64,000 nt of DNA from Chamaecrista fasciculata (GCA_003254925.1 QANZ01003464.1:19640-83639); one strand, 5' to 3'; shown: positions 20,190 through 32,465, counted from the first letter of the stretch. Made by a program: numbers and translations. The notes: generated from the letters alone by a model not told the origin.

Positions 20190-21860
20190 ATAAATTCATA
20201 TATATATATATATATATCGAAAATGATGCACACACTGTGTTTCTTCAATCATATATATATATTCCACTACTCTCGTAAATTTTAACTCCACAAATGAATA
20301 TGAATGTAGTATATATAAAACGTGTCGATCAATTTGATTAATTAACTTCTCACCCTCTTAATTTGTTATATCTGTAAGTGCTATTTTTCTTCCTACGTGT
20401 TGATTCATAATATATAATAATTTGAAAGTATATATGCAGCAATCGTTGAAATTGTGTATTAATAATTAAAGGTGAGATACCCCACATGATATTTTCAACC
20501 CTGCAGGCTGCAATGACATTGAAAAACTTTGTAGTGTCTAATCACATATATACTTTCAAAAAGAACCTGAAATTGTGTATAGTGGAACTGATCACTGATC
20601 AGAGAGCCACCAAGTACAGTATCCTAAGCCGGAAAGCCCATTTTCCGGGACACACAATAATAATAATATGCGTACATTAATTCTATATATTTTGATTCTT
20701 CATTCTACTACATACGTACTGCCAGTGCCCTTCAAAAGGGTATCCTCTGTGCCCCATCTCAATTTGTGACATCTAACTCTAATAATTAAGGATCAAAAGG
20801 AACAGCATGCAATGCATGTTTGTCCAACTCCATCAATTTCTCTATATATATATTATCACTTGTGCTCTAATAATTAATTCCGATCCCACACAACACTAAC
20901 AATATTGTATAAGTACAAGATGAAATATGTCCATGCTACTAAAAATCTAAAATTAAAGTATATGAAATATATGATTTAGGATCTACTAAAGTTATGTTTG
21001 TTTATGCTATTTTTAATTTCTATACTTTTGTGTTTGTTTTCTGGTTTACTTACATCATTATTTAGATAAATAAATTTAATGAGACCAATTTTTATATAAA
21101 ATAATTCTTCAATAATTTATCTTTTTCATAATTTTAAAACTTAAAAAGGGACATGAAAATGTCAAAAATTTACTTACTTTGAGTCTAATCGATTGATATT
21201 TCATTTCATTTAAATTACTGGTTAAGTATATATATAGTTTAATTATGACTATAATATAGGTAAATTAAATGAGATAGTACCTATAGGGCTATTGAGTATT
21301 TGGGTTGATTAATTATCCGTCCTTAATAAATATATAGGTTGAGCCTCTTCTTTAATCTACTTTGATTTATCTTTCATATCAAGACGATCACTAATTAAAA
21401 TATATAGAGAGAAGATTGGCCTTCACATAAATAACATAATATTCAAAGTTACAATGGGTACACATTTTTATTAATTGTTTAATATATTTGAGTATTCTAA
21501 ATTTAACGTATGATCTTATATCAATTTTTCTTCCAACAAAGCCATTGGTATGAGCATATTTATATAGATCGAGACCTTTTGGTGTCTCCTTCCTACGACA
21601 TAAACCTTATCATGAATTTAAGAGAAAATCCATCAGCACTTTAATATGTTTCTATATTATTGCCACATGTTGTACTTAGTTGTATGTTGTAACCACATTT
21701 GCCTCCACAATTTATTTCCACGAGGGCACTGCAATGTCCCATTATCATATTAGTCATCATCTATATCTAATCTTTGTCCCACACAACGCTCTAGCATGTG
21801 ACATTAACACTACAATTAATGTGCCTACTCCTCCATATATCTCTTCATTATATAAATATA
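20190..21860. other. Intergenic, no gene seen
   Basis: AT-rich. Short frames (for example at 20486-20680 and 21680-21886) have no domain and no coding look, so none is called. Confidence 0.4.
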
Positions 21861-21862
21861 TA

Positions 21863-22185
21863 TATATAAAGTCCCACGTCGCTTAGTTAAAGAGCCTTAT
21901 AACTCTATATATATAATGAGGCAACCCTCTCCCTTATGAGAGCTCTTTTGGGGTGAGTTAGACCTTTCTATATGGTATCAGAACCAGGTTTGAGCGTGTG
22001 AGATGGATGAGCCTTATGATGGACTGTCTTGGGAATAACCCATTGACTTTACGCCCAGGTCGAGCGTGAGGGGGGCTTGTTGAAGTCTTACATCGCTTAG
22101 TTAAAGGGCCTTATAACTCTAAATATATAATGAGGTAATCCTCTCTCTTTGAGAGCTCTTTTAGGGTGAATTAAGCCTTTCTATA
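21863..22185 (+). mobile_element. TRIM-like miniature LTR retroelement
   Basis: Two direct repeats of about 108 bases (about 21863-21972 and 22078-22185) share AGTC...CGCTTAGTTAAA and CCTTATAACTCTA...ATATAATGAGG. Immediately after the first is TGGTATCAGAACC (from 21973), a primer-binding site complementary to initiator methionine tRNA. Immediately before the second is GAGGGGGGCT, a polypurine tract. The internal part is only about 105 bases and codes for nothing. This is the plan of a terminal-repeat retrotransposon in miniature, which is mobilised by other elements' enzymes. The second repeat keeps the TGTTGAAG start; the first has lost the exact end. Confidence 0.75.
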
Positions 22186-23640
22186 TGAATTTATAAAATA
22201 TAAATCTTAAAATAACAAAAAGTTAAATTTAACTATTAAAAGGTAGCTATCCACTCCATAAAATTTTATATATATATATATATATGACAAATTATGAGAT
22301 GATTTTCTATACAATGATTTTAGACCTAATGTCATGTAAGCATAGGCCCCTCAATTCAAACATTTAATTGAATAACAAAAGTTAATTTCAGATGTTCTCC
22401 TTTAATATTGGAATATGCTCTCTTAATTATTCGTTCTCAGTCAGATTCTGCATTCACATAAAAGCACATCATTCATGGGGCAGTTTAGAGTTCTATAACA
22501 ATACAGAGTTTTTAATATCATGTTCATATTTATTTATTGAATTTTCTGTCATGAGTATTTATTAAGCACCCACTCCTGGGCTTGCAACATAATATTAAAG
22601 CAGAAATATGGAGTCAGTGTGATTGTGATTGAGATATGGTCAATTTCTTCGGCCGGGTATATAAAACGCAATGACAAAAAATAAAAGCAGAATCTCTCCT
22701 AGGAAGGAAGTTTGCTTAAGAAGCAGAAAATGGAATCAAACAAAGGTTTAGGCTCTAATTATAAAGTACACACAATCATTGCAAAGTACAAGAATAAATC
22801 AGCAACGTATTGGTGAAGAGCCAACACATTTGACATAATATTGATGATGATAAATTCTCCCACTTCATTTATTCTATATATCAAAGATCTAACATCATAT
22901 ATAAAAAGAGAGGTTTGCCGTTTGAAAGTTCAATGTATGAAAGCAGTTTTGAATCAGAATATTGGGATTTCTGAAAAAAAAAAAATTGACTCAGAGCCTT
23001 TGGAGCTTTGGGATCTGGAAAAAAGAAGAATAAATAATTGAATGAAATCTGCTAATCTCGAAAAAGTTCACAATGATTTTGTGTGCTGATTATTGATTAT
23101 CAAGTGACAACAATTCTAATTACAGTCATGTAGAACGTTATAAAATAAGATTGGCTGAAAAAATATACGACATTTACTTGTTGATTCGTTTCTACAACAC
23201 CACATTGAATCTTAACCAGAAGATATTTTACTTCTTGCCACCTAATGAATTATGTACAATTGTAGATTGCACTTGGAAAAATTCTAGTTTACACACATTG
23301 TATATAAGTTGTAGAAAAAAATTTGTCTCAAACTTCCAATAGACCAAAGACATAGTGTGGAATTTAGAGGCCCACGTGGTATCAACATCATGCAAATCCC
23401 TGGAAGACAACAATCTGATTTATTTTGTTGTTGTTATTATTATTGGGTCTATGACTAAGAGTACAAGCATAAGCATTTTCATTAAAATTATCCAAGCTCC
23501 TCAGTTATGCTCTCGTAGGAAAAATTTTACAAGTTTTAAAAGCAAGAAAACTAGACTAAATTACAATCTAACCTGAACCCAAAATCCGGACTAAACTACA
23601 ATCTAACTTGAAACCCAAAATCCAAAGGCTAGAGAATAGC
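22186..23640. other. Intergenic, 3' flank of SEC61A
   Basis: No gene supported; AT-rich, with an AT run at about 22268-22286. The right edge probably contains the SEC61A 3'UTR. Confidence 0.4.
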
Positions 23641-23741
23641 GTTGGAATTTCTGCTCAGCTCAGGGTCTGCTTCAGCTGTAAACATTGCAAAGCTTATTCC
23701 TATCGACCACCTTTGTGTTAGATCAACATGCATGCTAGCGA

Positions 23742-25906
23742 CTAAAAGCCAAAAAAGCCGAGTTCACTTGCTCTCTCCTTCTCGAATGTCTCAAAATACT
23801 GATAAATGATTGTAACAGCAAGTAATATCCCAGTCCCTGACCCAATGGCACCCATGAAGTCAGCCAGGACTGTTAATGCACCAATGCACATCCCACCAAA
23901 TGCGGCTGCAGTCGGAATATAGCGATTCAATTCCTTCTGCAGATTCGAGTCACGATGTCCAGGCATCACCATTTGTTGTTCCTATCAAATCAGAACAAGT
24001 TTAACATCAATAATTAGGTCAAAAACATCTGATGCCGAGACTAATATGTTAATTCTCAACTTAATAAAAACAGTAAGATGCATATAGAAGAATTACTTTA
24101 AGCTGCTTAGCGACATCGCGAGCAGAAGACCCAGAAACTTCAATCCAAGTTTTTGAGAACAATGCACAGGCACCCAGCATAAATACCATATAGAAGAGAG
24201 CATGGAAGGGATTAGCTGCCACATCTGCCAAGCTGCAGTGTGCTCACTAGTCAACAAAACAAAATTCATCCCAAATAATAGAGGAAATTAGCCAAAACAT
24301 ATGTATTATTAGTTTATTACCTTGCTGGTGCTGTCACATAGTAAGCAAGACCACCAACAGGAATAGACTGACCAGAATATTCAGACTCCTTCCACATTCC
24401 CAAGAGGTTTACCAAGAAATTTCCACTGTACTTCCTGTACAGCAACTGTAAAGAAACAAATTTCCTTTTTGGTAAATGATATATGTTGCTTCAAGTAAAA
24501 ATAATGGGTTTCAGCATGCAAAATAAAAACGCACGCACCTGAGAGATGAAATACAGATTGGAAACAAGGGCAGATTGTAGAATAATAGGCATGTTGGAGG
24601 TGTAGAATAGCTTAATTGGATATGAGCCCTGCTGTCCCCGAGCATTCTTTGATCTCACTGGCAGAACCACACGAAAGCCTTGGAAGTAGATGACAATAAG
24701 GAATATCAATACTGTAGCAAGCAGATTAGTGACATTCGGAAGGTTCTGCCTATAGAAAGCCTCACGAAGAGCACGAACTTTGTCTGTCCTTGTAATCAGA
24801 AGATGAAAAAGTGCAATAACAGCACCTTCAAATTCAGCACCCCGGCCACTGTTGATTGTTGTGGGGCTAAAAGCTTTCCAAATGATGTTTTCGCTGCACA
24901 ATTAATGAAAAAATTAATAAAAAACATAAATATTATATAAAATAGATCTAAACATTTTAATGCAAAGACTGCTTGCCTACCAGATATTTGTTGCTATGAA
25001 AAGTGAGATTCCAGAACCCAGACCGTATCCTTTCTGAAGAAGTTCATCAAGGCATATAACAATTATTCCAGCAAAGCAAAGTTGAACTATAATAAGAATG
25101 GCATTCCCGACTCCAAGTTGACCAACACTGCCATACATCCCAGATAAGACATATGCAACAGCTTCACCAACTGCAATAAGGATTCCCAACAACTTCTGAG
25201 CTCCATTCCTGCAACAAAAGATAATGGCAAATGAGTCAAAACACAGCTTTATGTGCATCAATGGTAAACCATTATCCCCTTAAAAGGGAAGAGAATGTCC
25301 ATTGCAAAACTACATAAAACACCTCACCAGATCCAGAAATCAACGGCAAAAATATAGTACATGTCAAATGATAATGCAGTTGATATTAAAGACAAACTTT
25401 AAACTTTAAAGTATCAATATTACACACTGTTATCTAATAATAAATCAATAAAATCTGTGCAAAAACTAAGAAAAAAATGGTCACAAATATATTTACCCAT
25501 ACTTCGAAATAAATAGATAAATGATTAAAAAATGGCAAATTAGCAAGAATTAGAAAACTTACAATAATGCACGGTCCTCCCGCACACTGTTGTCGACTTC
25601 AATGATTTTTGAACCTGCCAAGAGCTGCATCACTAGTCCAGAGGTAACAATTGGAGTAATGCCAAGCTCCATAACAGTACCCCTGTTTGATGCAAGAATC
25701 ACACGCATCCAATAAAATGGATCGGCACCGGTAGTGGAATGTATTCCATAAAGAGGAAGCTGACTGCAGACGAGGAAGATAAAGAGAGAGATGACTGTGT
25801 ATATAACCTTCTCCCTGAAGGGAATCTTCCTGTCAGCAGTCTGAACTTCTGGAAGAAAGGAAAGAAACGGTCTAACCAAATGCAGCACTCTAAATCCTCC
25901 TCCCAT
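23742..25906 (-). CDS. SEC61A: Protein transport protein Sec61 subunit alpha
   Basis: Six coding exons, read from splice sites on the minus strand: 25906-25563, 25208-24981, 24893-24539, 24445-24321, 24232-24097 and 23981-23742. They join in phase to 1428 bases, that is 475 aa plus stop, the usual eukaryotic Sec61 alpha length. Sec61 alpha is the ten-helix channel of the ER membrane translocon, working with Sec61 beta and gamma. Landmarks are the N-terminus [20 protein letters not shown], the plug/TM2 region [26 protein letters not shown], and the C-terminal [20 protein letters not shown] followed by [13 protein letters not shown]. All introns have GT-AG ends. No stop or frameshift was found. 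Confidence 0.96.
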
Positions 25907-26790
25907 TGTGACTAGTGAAAACCAATTTCTGCCAACCTAACTTATCTGCAGATATTTTTTAATATTTCATCACAAAACGACTCCATTATGCATAAAAACA
26001 TAGAGAACACATTACATATTTGTTATTTCATATTGATTTTACTTAGTTCTTTTATCTCAAATATTACCGCACAAATTCAAAAGCTGGACATCTCAAAGCA
26101 AATAAAGAACTATAATCAAAATAAATACACTACGGGAAAACAAAAAAATATTTTAACTTTTAAAAGAACCAAAATCACCTAAGAGAGAAAGATATAAGTC
26201 CAAATATTTTATATAATTGGCATCTCATACAAGGGCCAAAAATTGTATTACAACTGTAGATCGAATAACGGAGACAGAAATCAAGCATACATATTGCTAA
26301 ATTCTAATTATAGAATTTTCGTTCACATGCATATACTATCAGAAGCTCCCTATTACAGACCAAAACGAAGTCTACATTCTTTTGAATCTTACCTAAAGCT
26401 ACAGAAATAGAAACTTCAACAAGCTTCTTTACACCCATCCTACTAATTCAAGTTACAGAACCAACAAATTATCACAAAAAGGGATTTCAGTATCGTCTAA
26501 TGACAATTAAACGCCAGTCTATTCAATCTAACATAAGAGGCATGCACATTGAGGACATTATGAAAACTTATAAGCAACAGAACAAACAAGAACAAAATTT
26601 AAGCAATTTAAGCAACAATATCCATCGGCAATCAAACAGAACCTATTTTGAAAAATTAAAGCGAGCAATCACAACCTCATCAGATCTAATACAAAAATGT
26701 AGGTGAATTCAGCTCCTACAGTGCAGAAAAAGAATACTAAAGTGGATGAAAACGCTAACCCGAATAAAGTAAGATCAAATTGAAGCTTAC

Positions 26791-26930
26791 AGTGAAGACT
26801 GGAAGATCTGAAATTGGTTCAGACTTAAACGAATGAGAGATCGAAACCCTAGGGCTTTAATCAGATAGAGAGCGAAGGCCGAAGAGAGAGTATTGCAACA
26901 GTGTCGCAAAGACAACGACGAAAGGGACGA
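26791..26930 (-). other. SEC61A: 5'UTR exon of SEC61A
   Basis: On the minus strand the leader ends TTCACT|gtaagc, with the donor gt at 26790-26789. It would splice to an acceptor shortly before the start codon (tgcag near 25937 or ggcag near 25929). The leader is purine-rich and contains AAACCCTAGGGC. It stops directly at the inverted repeat of the transposon at 26931, so the true transcription start may lie within or beyond that element. Confidence 0.55.
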
Positions 26931-26943
26931 GAAAACGGATCCC

Positions 26944-27303
26944 CTATACTTCTTGCCCCTGAAATTCTGTGAAATTCATGAGATCTGAACCGTTAAAGTA
27001 ATCTGTGAAATTCGCTTTACAATTTGTTCTTGTTTCGGGTCGAGGGTTGACATATAAATAATCTCTCTTATCTTTTCCTCTTACACCCTCCTTGCAACAT
27101 ACAAATCTACATGAAGTTATGGAACCATCTTTTTTGCTCTTATTCGTAGTAGATTTCCTAACTCCAAATCCAATTCTTCTACCATAATCTTTCCAAAAAT
27201 CCCAAGCTTCCTCTTTTGTATCAAACTCCATTCCCTTGATGGGTTTCAATTCATTGTCCAAAATAATATTTTGAGATGATGGTGCTCCTTCCCTACAAAT
27301 CAT
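26944..27303 (-). pseudogene. FAR1-type DNA-binding domain fragment (MULE transposase remnant)
   Basis: A 119-aa frame with GMEFDTKEEAWDFWKDYGRR, then IGFGVRKSTTNKSKKDGSIT and CRFVCCKEGVRGKDKRDYLY, ending in RTNCKANF. This is the N-terminal WRKY-GCM1-like zinc-finger domain of FAR1/FHY3 and of MULE transposases. The HxH half of the zinc site and all transposase and SWIM domains are lost. The frame runs directly into the terminal inverted repeat, which supplies its last residues and stop. An acceptor-like TTTGTAG precedes EGAPSSQ, so this may have been an internal exon. If expressed, it could only be a DNA-binding fragment. Confidence 0.65.
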
Positions 27304-27937
27304 AAATCAAAATTATATGAAAATACAATTAATGAAATGAATCACCAATTCTCTCATACAAATAAAATAATCCCCAATAAAATATGCTAATGATATGTAC
27401 AAAGGCTAAATACAAATATTAACCTATAACTTAACTATATATATGTCAAATCTGACTACTTGGACCTTAAAGCCAAAAAAGAAAAAGAAAAAGTGAAGAT
27501 TTCTTTCTATAGACTTTGGCATTAAAGATTTGGCTCACAAATCACAAGTTACACACAGAATTTAGAAGAAAAGCAAAAACTACTCCACACTCCATCAAAA
27601 GTTCTCTTTCATCGCATTTCAATCCTTGTCCTTCAAAGACGAGGACTAAATCGCACAAAAATGATGGATTCAGGGGTCTGATTGCATTTTAAACCAGGGC
27701 AAAATTAAAAAGAAAAAAAAGGCTCAAACTTAAAAGTTGAAACGATGCTTTCCTTTCCATCATCTTTTCTTCTTTTTCTTTCTAATCCCCAGCCTTGCAT
27801 TTTAGTTTTAAATTAATTTTACCCAATTTACTAAAATTAAATAAAAGAACTCACTACTTTATCAACACCCACTTAACGCACAGCCAACAAATCTCACTTT
27901 ATTACCACCAACTTGACTCATTCATTCATAAAACGAA

Positions 27938-28080
27938 ACTTGCAGAGGACTTGCAGAGGACACCGTCAACGACAAACAACGCACAGCCAACACCGACTTG
28001 ACTCTTTAGGTTTTCTGGAAATCGACAAACGAAACTTGCAGAGGACACCGTCAACGACAAACAACTTGCAGAGGACCAAA
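27938..28080. repeat. Short tandem-like duplications inside the MULE
   Basis: The phrases CTTGCAGAGGACACCGTCAA, CGACAAACAAC and ACGCACAGCCAACA are repeated two to four times in this stretch. The unit edges are irregular, as in slippage or fill-in repair within an element. No coding meaning is evident. Confidence 0.5.
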
Positions 28081-28671
28081 TACATAAAATGAAAATACTT
28101 ACATTCCAAACAAAACTTTTGCAGAGCCACACACGTTGACGGCAAGAGGGAAGGAGCGGCGGCAAGAAAGAAGGAGAAGCTCGGAATAAACAAAATGGAA
28201 TGGAGGGAAATTAGAATGAAAAGTCAAAAGTTACTCATGTATTCTTTAAACGCAGCATTTTGATTAATTAAAAGCGCTCAACTTTTTTCGGCCAAAAACG
28301 CATCGTTTCATTAATCTATTTATACCATAAATGATGTGGCGAAAGGAGCAGCGTTGGATCATTTCAACGGTTTAGAATAAGCGAATTTTACAGAATTTCA
28401 CCCCCAAGAAGTTCAGGGGATCCGTTTTCAGTACGAAGATAATGATTTCTGAGACACGTTTATAATGTGGACGTGCCCAGTTCGATAATAATTTCAAAAG
28501 GATGACGAATAGGTGGAAAATCTATTATCTTTCTACCTAGTTCAATTTTAAATTTTAAAATATCTATAAAATCTAATTATTTTAAATTTAAAAATTAAAA
28601 TTTCAAAATAGATATTATATATATTAAATTTAAATTTAATTGAAAATTCCAATAAAATAATTAGGGTAAAT

Positions 28672-28860
28672 TACACTTTGGTACCCTGTGGTTTGACCCT
28701 ATTTCACTTTGGTACCCTGTGGTTTGAAACTTGACACTTTGGTACTCTGTGGTATTCTCCATTAACACTTTGGTACCCTTTGGAGCTATTTTGTAATTTT
28801 AACCATAATAAATTTTACAAAAATTACATATTGACCCCAAAAAATTTGAGTACAACAATG
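28672..28860. repeat. Fragment of the ACTTTGGTACCCTGT repeat family
   Basis: Starts GGGTAAATTACACTTTGG and repeats CACTTTGGTACCCTGTGG three more times with decay, then gives GAGCTATTTTGTAATTTTAA and AAAAATTACATATTGACCCC. The start equals the terminus of the foldback element at 7287. The last part also occurs, inverted, near 63715-63790. No matching right end is visible, so this is a partial copy. Confidence 0.55.
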
Positions 28861-30078
28861 GTGCAGTCCACACTTGTCACGACGCTTCATCCAATGGTAT
28901 ATGGACACGTGTTATCCTAAATGAATAAGGATTATAAGATTTTGGCATTCCAAATTTCAAAAGGATGATGATCAGATTAAGTATATAAAGTGTAAAAAGA
29001 GATACAAAAATATAGGCCTCAATATATCTATGTAATTTGTCACTAAATTTTGTTTCGTCATATTTCTTTTTTATCTCCTGTTTTAATGAATTCCTCATTT
29101 ACGAAAAAAAAAAACCATTAGCCTCATTCACTCCCTTCTCTCAATTTATATGGTTTTTCTGAATGTTTTAAAATCTAAAGTCAACAAATAAGTTATATTA
29201 TAATAAACTATTAAAGTTTTATTTGTCGGAGTGTTTAAATTTGATATTTTATAAACTTTTTTATTATCAATATTAATTCCTTTATTTAATATTTAATTAA
29301 ATTTATAATATATTTTATTATTAATTGAAGATATAATATTGTTAACTAAATTTTATTATTAATACTATTATATCTTCAATCACTGTTGTCACATCATTAA
29401 TTTAGTTAAAATTTAGATAGATGAATTATCATTGATATTAAAATAGATTATGAGGGATTAAATTGGAAAAAAATAATATATAAGAGGCCAAAATAAAATT
29501 TTAATCTATTATATAACCTTATTTGGAGGAGGCTCAAGTTGGGGGCTATATTTGTAATTTGATATGAATCACTATCATATTGGGCCCAAAATTATGAAAC
29601 AACCAGGCCCAATTTTTAGCTTTCATAGATAATTTATTCCACTTCTTGCAAATCTTGGGCTCTAATCGGCCCACCACATATGCCTTTATGATTGTGAAAG
29701 GTGAAATCTCACAACACTATAAATTCAGCGTGGGAAGCAAGAAATGTATTATTGGGTGGGTATTCAAAAGGATGCAAGAAATGTTTCCGTTAGAGTGAGA
29801 TCTTGAGACTGAATCGACAGTTTGCCTCTCCTCTTCCTCTCCTGTGAATCCCTTAGTTTTGCCCTTTCGTTTTTTCTTTTTCCTTTGTTGCTTCTTTGAA
29901 TTCCCACCACTTTGCGCTTGGGTAAAAAGAATATTTTTGAAAACCTAAGTTCTCTGGTCGTCTGGTTTGTCCGATGGGATTCCAATTTGCGGGCAACGCT
30001 ATTTATAGAGTTAATCGGTTCTTCTACCCAAAAGTGGGTTACGGCTCGAGGTCCTGACTCGGTTTTGCTGAGTCTTGC
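28861..30078. other. Intergenic, no gene seen
   Basis: No supported coding frame. A CT-rich block at about 29820-29920 could be an old leader sequence of the SAP30-like pseudogene that follows, but I cannot show that. Confidence 0.35.
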
Positions 30079-30281
30079 TGGATCCATTGTCTTCACCTTT
30101 TGCCTTCACTATTCTTAAAGCTCTATTGTCTTTTGTCTTTTTTTGTTTTGGTTGACCCTACCACTATTTCTGCTTTGGTTTGGGCTATCTTTAATTTCTC
30201 AGCATCTGATGACACTCAAAGGTCCCAAAAGCTGAGGCACGGAATGGAGGGATAATTTGGATAAACTCACAACACAACACT

Positions 30282-30647
30282 ATCAGGAGGTCCCTCTCTG
30301 GCGATTCCCAGTCCAAGGGCCCCATCTCTACACCTAAACGGTCCGCGGTATTATAACTTTACCGTTACTTTACTACGCAATGAGATTTACATAGTAATTT
30401 GAAAGAATTGGTTTTGATGTTACTTCGACTATCAACAAAAATTTTAAATCCTTATATAGAAGGTTGACTTGAGCAAACTGGAGATGGTCGATGTCGTAGG
30501 TTCATGGACCTTTATTTTTCCCCTTCTTATTTCGGTGTTTCTATTGTCCTTGACAAGTCAGCTAAAATGGACTTGATGGTCGATGTCGTCCCAAATCCAT
30601 CAAAAGAGCAGTTAATGGATGTTGTTCAGAGGCATTTCATCTCTCAG
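30282..30647 (+). pseudogene. SAP30-like (Sin3/HDAC complex) pseudogene, copy 1
   Basis: The exon ending at 30347 reads IRRSLSGDSQSKGPISTPKR and then SA before a gt donor; an in-frame TAA lies upstream. After acceptor atatag, 30460 begins KVDLSKLEM, but the rest of that exon is replaced by VDVV. A third exon (to 30647) reads VDVVPNPSKEQLMDVVQRHF followed by ISQ. KVDLSK...RYW..FNL-VDA-PNPSKEQL-DVVQRHF is the Sin3-binding domain of plant SAP30-like proteins (the AFR1/AFR2 group), which help recruit histone deacetylases. The loss of the RYW...FNL part and the stop mark it as broken. Confidence 0.65.
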
Positions 30648-31649
30648 GTACCAAGAAAATATTAACTGCATTCTTGTCCTGGCCTTGATAGTTTTCACTT
30701 ATATGTTTCATACTTCCTGCTGAGTGGTGAATTGATTATTGCTTTGACGACAAGAAAAATTTCTACTGTTTGTATATGTGTTGAAGTTATAGTTGTCTTT
30801 GCCACACAGCGTAGTTTAGATTTTGATTTTGGGTTGGCCTTAACATCAGTTAATATCTATAAAACATTTAAATTGTACATCACAACATTAAAATTTCAAG
30901 GTTTTTTGTTCCCTACCTAAATATTTTCAACCCTTAACATGCTATGTTATTATTTTTTACCATCATGATAAGTAAAATTGTCATTGATGCTTTCCATTCA
31001 CAGCATTAAAATTTAAATTTTTTTGTCCTCTACCTAAAAATTTTCAATCCTAACAAGCTATTTTATCATTTTTACAATCATAAAAAGTAAAATTATGATT
31101 CTTTCACATTCTTAAGTTGTTTCTAAAATAATATTGAACAAGCAATCTGCTGTTTTGATAGGATAATATGCTCAAACAGAGAAATGTAACTCGGAAGTAC
31201 ATGGGTCTCAGTCTTCCAGAGATGCATGAAAGATCGCAGTCTATCAATCAGAACTGACCTATCATTTCTCTCACTCCCTTTTCTGGCCTTAAAACTCTAT
31301 TCTTCAAAACAGTAGGGCTAGGACCTTCTAAATCTAAAAGTAACATTCGTTTCATTCTTGGTTTCCAAAAGATTTGAAATCCTATTCTCAACAATTATTC
31401 ACAGCTCTCATCCCCTTTTTGCTCCTTCTCGATAAACCTCTTTACTCATAACCCAATAAGATGGTTTCCTTTGGTAAGCCTTAGCACAAGAAGAAGGGGA
31501 GAGGAGTTGTGACAAAAATGATGAGTAATAGATTTGGATCATTTTGGCAAGCTAGCATGGACATTGTTTCTATTTGATTGGAAGTGTTTTGTCCCTTTGT
31601 TTTGGTGTGTAGGTTTTTTAAGTCTTTTAAGAGGGTGAGGGTGGGTGGT

Positions 31650-32281
31650 TTGGAAAATTTTGGTACGTAGTCTGTGAGGCTTCTTGCATCTGAAATTGGT
31701 TGAGGTCCTTGGTTTCTTAAAAGCATTTCTCTTTGGGTATTATAATCCTTGCTCTATGGCAGATTTGCTTTATTTTTTTCATTTTATGATATAATAACTA
31801 AAAAAGCCTTTGTCATATTTTTTCAAAGTTGAGGCTGAGTTTATTTTTAGTAATTTTTTTAGTCTCCAACAGGGGATAAAAAAAAATCAAACATGGAAAT
31901 GATTGTATTGGATTGACTACAAACTATTTTTCTTCACTGTTCCTTTTCTGGCCTTTGTGCAGTTGAAGTTTCACTTGAAATAAATTTTGGATTTTTTTTT
32001 GTTAGAAAGAGTTTCTTTCCCTCTGATTTTTAATTTTCTAAGTTGTCTTGTAGAATTTCATCCATAAATTATGTTGTGTTTCAGTGAATGAGAAATAAAT
32101 TAGTGTCGTGACATTTCTGGCCTTTGTGCAGTTGAAGTTTCTCTTGATATAAATTTTGGATTTTTTTTGTTAGAAAGAGTTTCTTTCCCTCTGATTTTTA
32201 ATTTTCTGTGTTGCCTTTTAGAATCTCATCCATAAATTATGTTGTGTTTAAGTGAATGATAAATAAATTAGTGTTGTGACA
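31650..32281. other. Non-coding remainder of duplication unit 1
   Basis: Intron-like, T-rich sequence that recurs in units 2-5. A minus-strand frame of about 80 aa recurs in several units (for example 31481-31726, 33575-33760 and 44307-44597), but it is disrupted differently in each and has no domain, so it is not called a gene. Confidence 0.4.
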
Positions 32282-32465
32282 TTTCCAGAATGAAATTTTA
32301 AATTATTTTTTGAAAAATTTAATTTTTAGTAGATTATTTTTAAAAAATGATAAAAAAATGTAGTGAGGAGTTAAATCACATTTCACATTCTCTCATATCT
32401 GTTATGACATTTGGTTGTTTATGTTTGTTACCACTACTACTATCATCCTTTTTGCCTTGCATTTG

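Larger units (their letters stand above)
26931..28429. mobile_element. MULE-type DNA transposon carrying a FAR1 domain
   Basis: Terminal inverted repeats of about 47 bases: 26931 reads GAAAACGGATCCCCT...CTTCTTG...TGAAATTCTGT, and the complement of 28383-28429 reads the same with about 40 of 47 matches. The element is 1499 bases. Inside, on the minus strand, is a truncated FAR1-type DNA-binding domain, the class of domain that Mutator-like transposases use. The catalytic part is missing. No clean 9-bp target duplication is left (AAGGGACGA against AGTACGAAG). It is wedged between the SEC61A leader and its former upstream DNA. Confidence 0.7.
30079..32465 (+). repeat. Duplication unit 1 (SAP30-like array)
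   Basis: From GGATCCATTGTCTTCACC onwards this matches unit 3 (39915-42155) over nearly its whole 2.3 kb. Shared blocks include AATCCTATTCTCAACAATTA, CTCATAACCCAATAAGATGG and GGGTATTATAATCCTTGCTC. An internal tandem duplication of about 165 bases (about 31944-32112 and 32113-32281, each with GCAGTTGAAGTTTC) is also present in unit 3, so units 1 and 3 are sister copies. Confidence 0.75.

Noticed and set aside
23151..23576. Small frames just right of the SEC61A 3' side
   Set aside because: No domain, AT-rich, and overlapping each other on both strands.
29764..30118. Opposed frames of 110 and 68 aa before the array
   Set aside because: Composition looks like leader or intron sequence; no motif and no conservation across the units.
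31481..31726. Recurrent 60-96 aa minus-strand frame in the duplication units
   Set aside because: It recurs only because the units are duplicated; each copy is altered by indels and lacks any known domain.
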